A model generated the notes under the pieces. That model was not told the origin of the DNA and did not search any database. It saw nothing but the letters and a program-made list of their open reading frames with translations. The translations under genes were made by a program, and so were the position numbers. Below, one piece after another: positions 4,412-5,313 of a stretch of 5,313 nucleotides of DNA (positions are counted from its first letter, which is position 1; the number at the start of each line of letters is the position of its first letter). Source of the DNA: CAZFBR01 sp035353495 [NCBI: uncultured bacterium] (lineage in GTDB: Bacteria > DAOPZR01). The stretch is taken from positions 1-5,313 of the forward strand of contig CAZFBR010000228.1 of assembly GCA_964517215.1 (NCBI GenBank). Direction: 5' to 3'.

Positions 4412-5313
4412 CGACGGCCGATTCCCGGCGGGACGCGCGGCTGACGCGCTGGCTGGCGCAGGATGCCGCCGCCCCGGCAATCGCGCAGCGCGCGGCGGCA
4501 TGGTTTGCCGCGGAGCCGGCGGCGGTGATTCTCGCGCGCGGCGAAGACGGCTATCCGCCGCGGCTGGCGGCGCTCGAGGGCATGCCGGCATTTCTCGCGG
4601 TGCTGGGCGAGGTCCGGCTCCTTGCGGCGCCGCGGGCGGTGGCGGTGGTCGGTTCGCGGCGCGCGACCCCCTATGGCCGCGAACTGGCGACGACGCTGGC
4701 ACGGCAGCTGGGGGCGGCGGGGGTGACGGTGGTGAGCGGGTTCGCCCGCGGCATCGACGGCGCCGCGCATCGCGGGGCGACGGGCAGTGCCGGCAACACG
4801 GTGGCGGTGCTCGGTTGCGGCCCCGACGTCGCCTATCCGGCGGCGCATGCGGAACTGCGGCAGGCGCTGCTGGCCGGCGGCGGGGCAATCGTCAGCCAGT
4901 ACCTGCCCGGCACGCCGCCGCTGGCGGCGAACTTCCCGCGGCGGAATGCCGTGGTGAGCGCGCTGGCCGAGGCGGTGGTGGTGGTCGAGGCGCAGGAGAA
5001 GAGCGGCGCCGTCCTGACCGCGGGCCTGGCCGGCGAGCAGGGGCGCATGGTGCTGGCGATGCCCGGCCGGGTCGGCGAGAACAGCGGCGGTTGCCACCGG
5101 CTGATTCGCGACGGCGCGGTGCTGGCGGAAGGCGCGGCGGATGTGCTGGTCGAGCTGGGCTGGGCGGCGGAGCTGCTGGCGGAGAACGCGGCGCCGGTTG
5201 CGGTGACGATGGCGGAACACGCGGTGCTGGCGGCGCTGGCCGGCGAGCGGCAGGCGGACGAACTGGCGGTGCCGGGCATGCAACCGGCGCAGCTGGCGGC
5301 GACCCTGACGCAG
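4408..5313 (+). CDS. dprA: DNA-processing protein DprA (DNA protecting protein, Smf), 3' end outside window
   Basis: DprA binds incoming single-stranded DNA and loads RecA during natural transformation; it is also widespread in bacteria not known to be competent. The 302 residues visible show a short N-terminal region (1-40), the lead-in ILARGEDGYPPRLAAL, then the Rossmann-like core: VAVVGSRRATPYG (78-90), VVSGFARGIDGAAHRGAT (108-125), TVAVLGCGPDVAYP (131-144), NFPRRNAVVSALAEAVVVVE (175-194), SGAVLTAGLAGEQGR (199-213) and AMPG (217-220), followed by GGCHRLIRDGA. From about 262 the start of the C-terminal winged helix is visible. Differences: SQYLPGTPP where SEYPPGT is common, and an N-terminus probably too short for a full SAM/HhH domain. 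The ATG at 4408 is the only reasonable start in this frame. It has no SD and overlaps a TGA (ATGA). It is probably transcribed from the promoter at 3896-3923. Confidence 0.95.
   Translation, partial: MTTADSRRDARLTRWLAQDAAAPAIAQRAAAWFAAEPAAVILARGEDGYPPRLAALEGMPAFLAVLGEVRLLAAPRAVAVVGSRRATPYGRELATTLARQLGAAGVTVVSGFARGIDGAAHRGATGSAGNTVAVLGCGPDVAYPAAHAELRQALLAGGGAIVSQYLPGTPPLAANFPRRNAVVSALAEAVVVVEAQEKSGAVLTAGLAGEQGRMVLAMPGRVGENSGGCHRLIRDGAVLAEGAADVLVELGWAAELLAENAAPVAVTMAEHAVLAALAGERQADELAVPGMQPAQLAATLTQ

Noticed and set aside
4177-5283. 368-codon minus-strand frame opposite dprA
   Set aside because: Arg/His/Pro-rich shadow sequence; the plus strand encodes a clear DprA.

Overview
The window is GC-rich bacterial DNA (genes visibly near 70% G+C, strong GCG/GGC/CTG codon bias) interrupted by one conspicuously A+T-rich intergenic stretch at about 3696-3955. 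The taxon cannot be fixed from the sequence. The secreted legumain-like (C13) protein with a calcium-loop-like Asp/Gly segment resembles, from memory, proteins of Lentisphaerota/Kiritimatiellota/Planctomycetota-type bacteria. That is a weak inference. Sigma70-type promoter hexamers are easy to read here (one is a perfect TTGACA-16-TATAAT).

Layout. Minus strand, right to left: an OmpR-family response regulator (3021-3695) and its membrane histidine kinase (1327-3024) form a two-gene operon with a GTGA overlap. The operon appears to start from an extended -10 promoter that makes the first mRNA base the A of the regulator's ATG (leaderless). Next comes a 389-nt non-coding gap (938-1326) with a 10-bp inverted repeat, a well-formed promoter (TTGAAC-17-TACAAT) and a leader of about 180 nt. 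Last is a secreted C13 (legumain/caspase-like) protein that runs off the left edge. Its reading frame is interrupted by one in-frame TAG (362-364), separating the signal peptide and N-terminal domain from the peptidase domain.

Plus strand: from the A+T-rich divergent region a perfect sigma70 promoter drives a small excisionase/MerR-type HTH protein (3968-4195). A 212-nt spacer follows, and then dprA (4408 to the right edge, incomplete). The spacer contains two tandem copies, 118 nt apart, of a roughly 65-nt element. Each copy has a short hairpin, a GGAGGGGA purine tract, a long G+C hairpin and GATTCT. The two copies differ at paired positions in a compensatory way, which points to selection on RNA or DNA structure. 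dprA has no ordinary Shine-Dalgarno sequence and starts in an ATGA overlap with a doubtful 69-codon frame running through the repeats.

How it may work together: the two-component pair is a self-contained sensor module with an unusual Arg/Asp-rich low-complexity insertion in its extracytoplasmic domain. The C13 gene downstream has its own promoter but may also receive read-through. The HTH gene and dprA look like one transcription unit, with the tandem structured element placed where it could control dprA (DNA uptake/transformation) expression. This tandem element is the best candidate for something undescribed in the window. No tRNA, rRNA, CRISPR array or insertion sequence was recognised.
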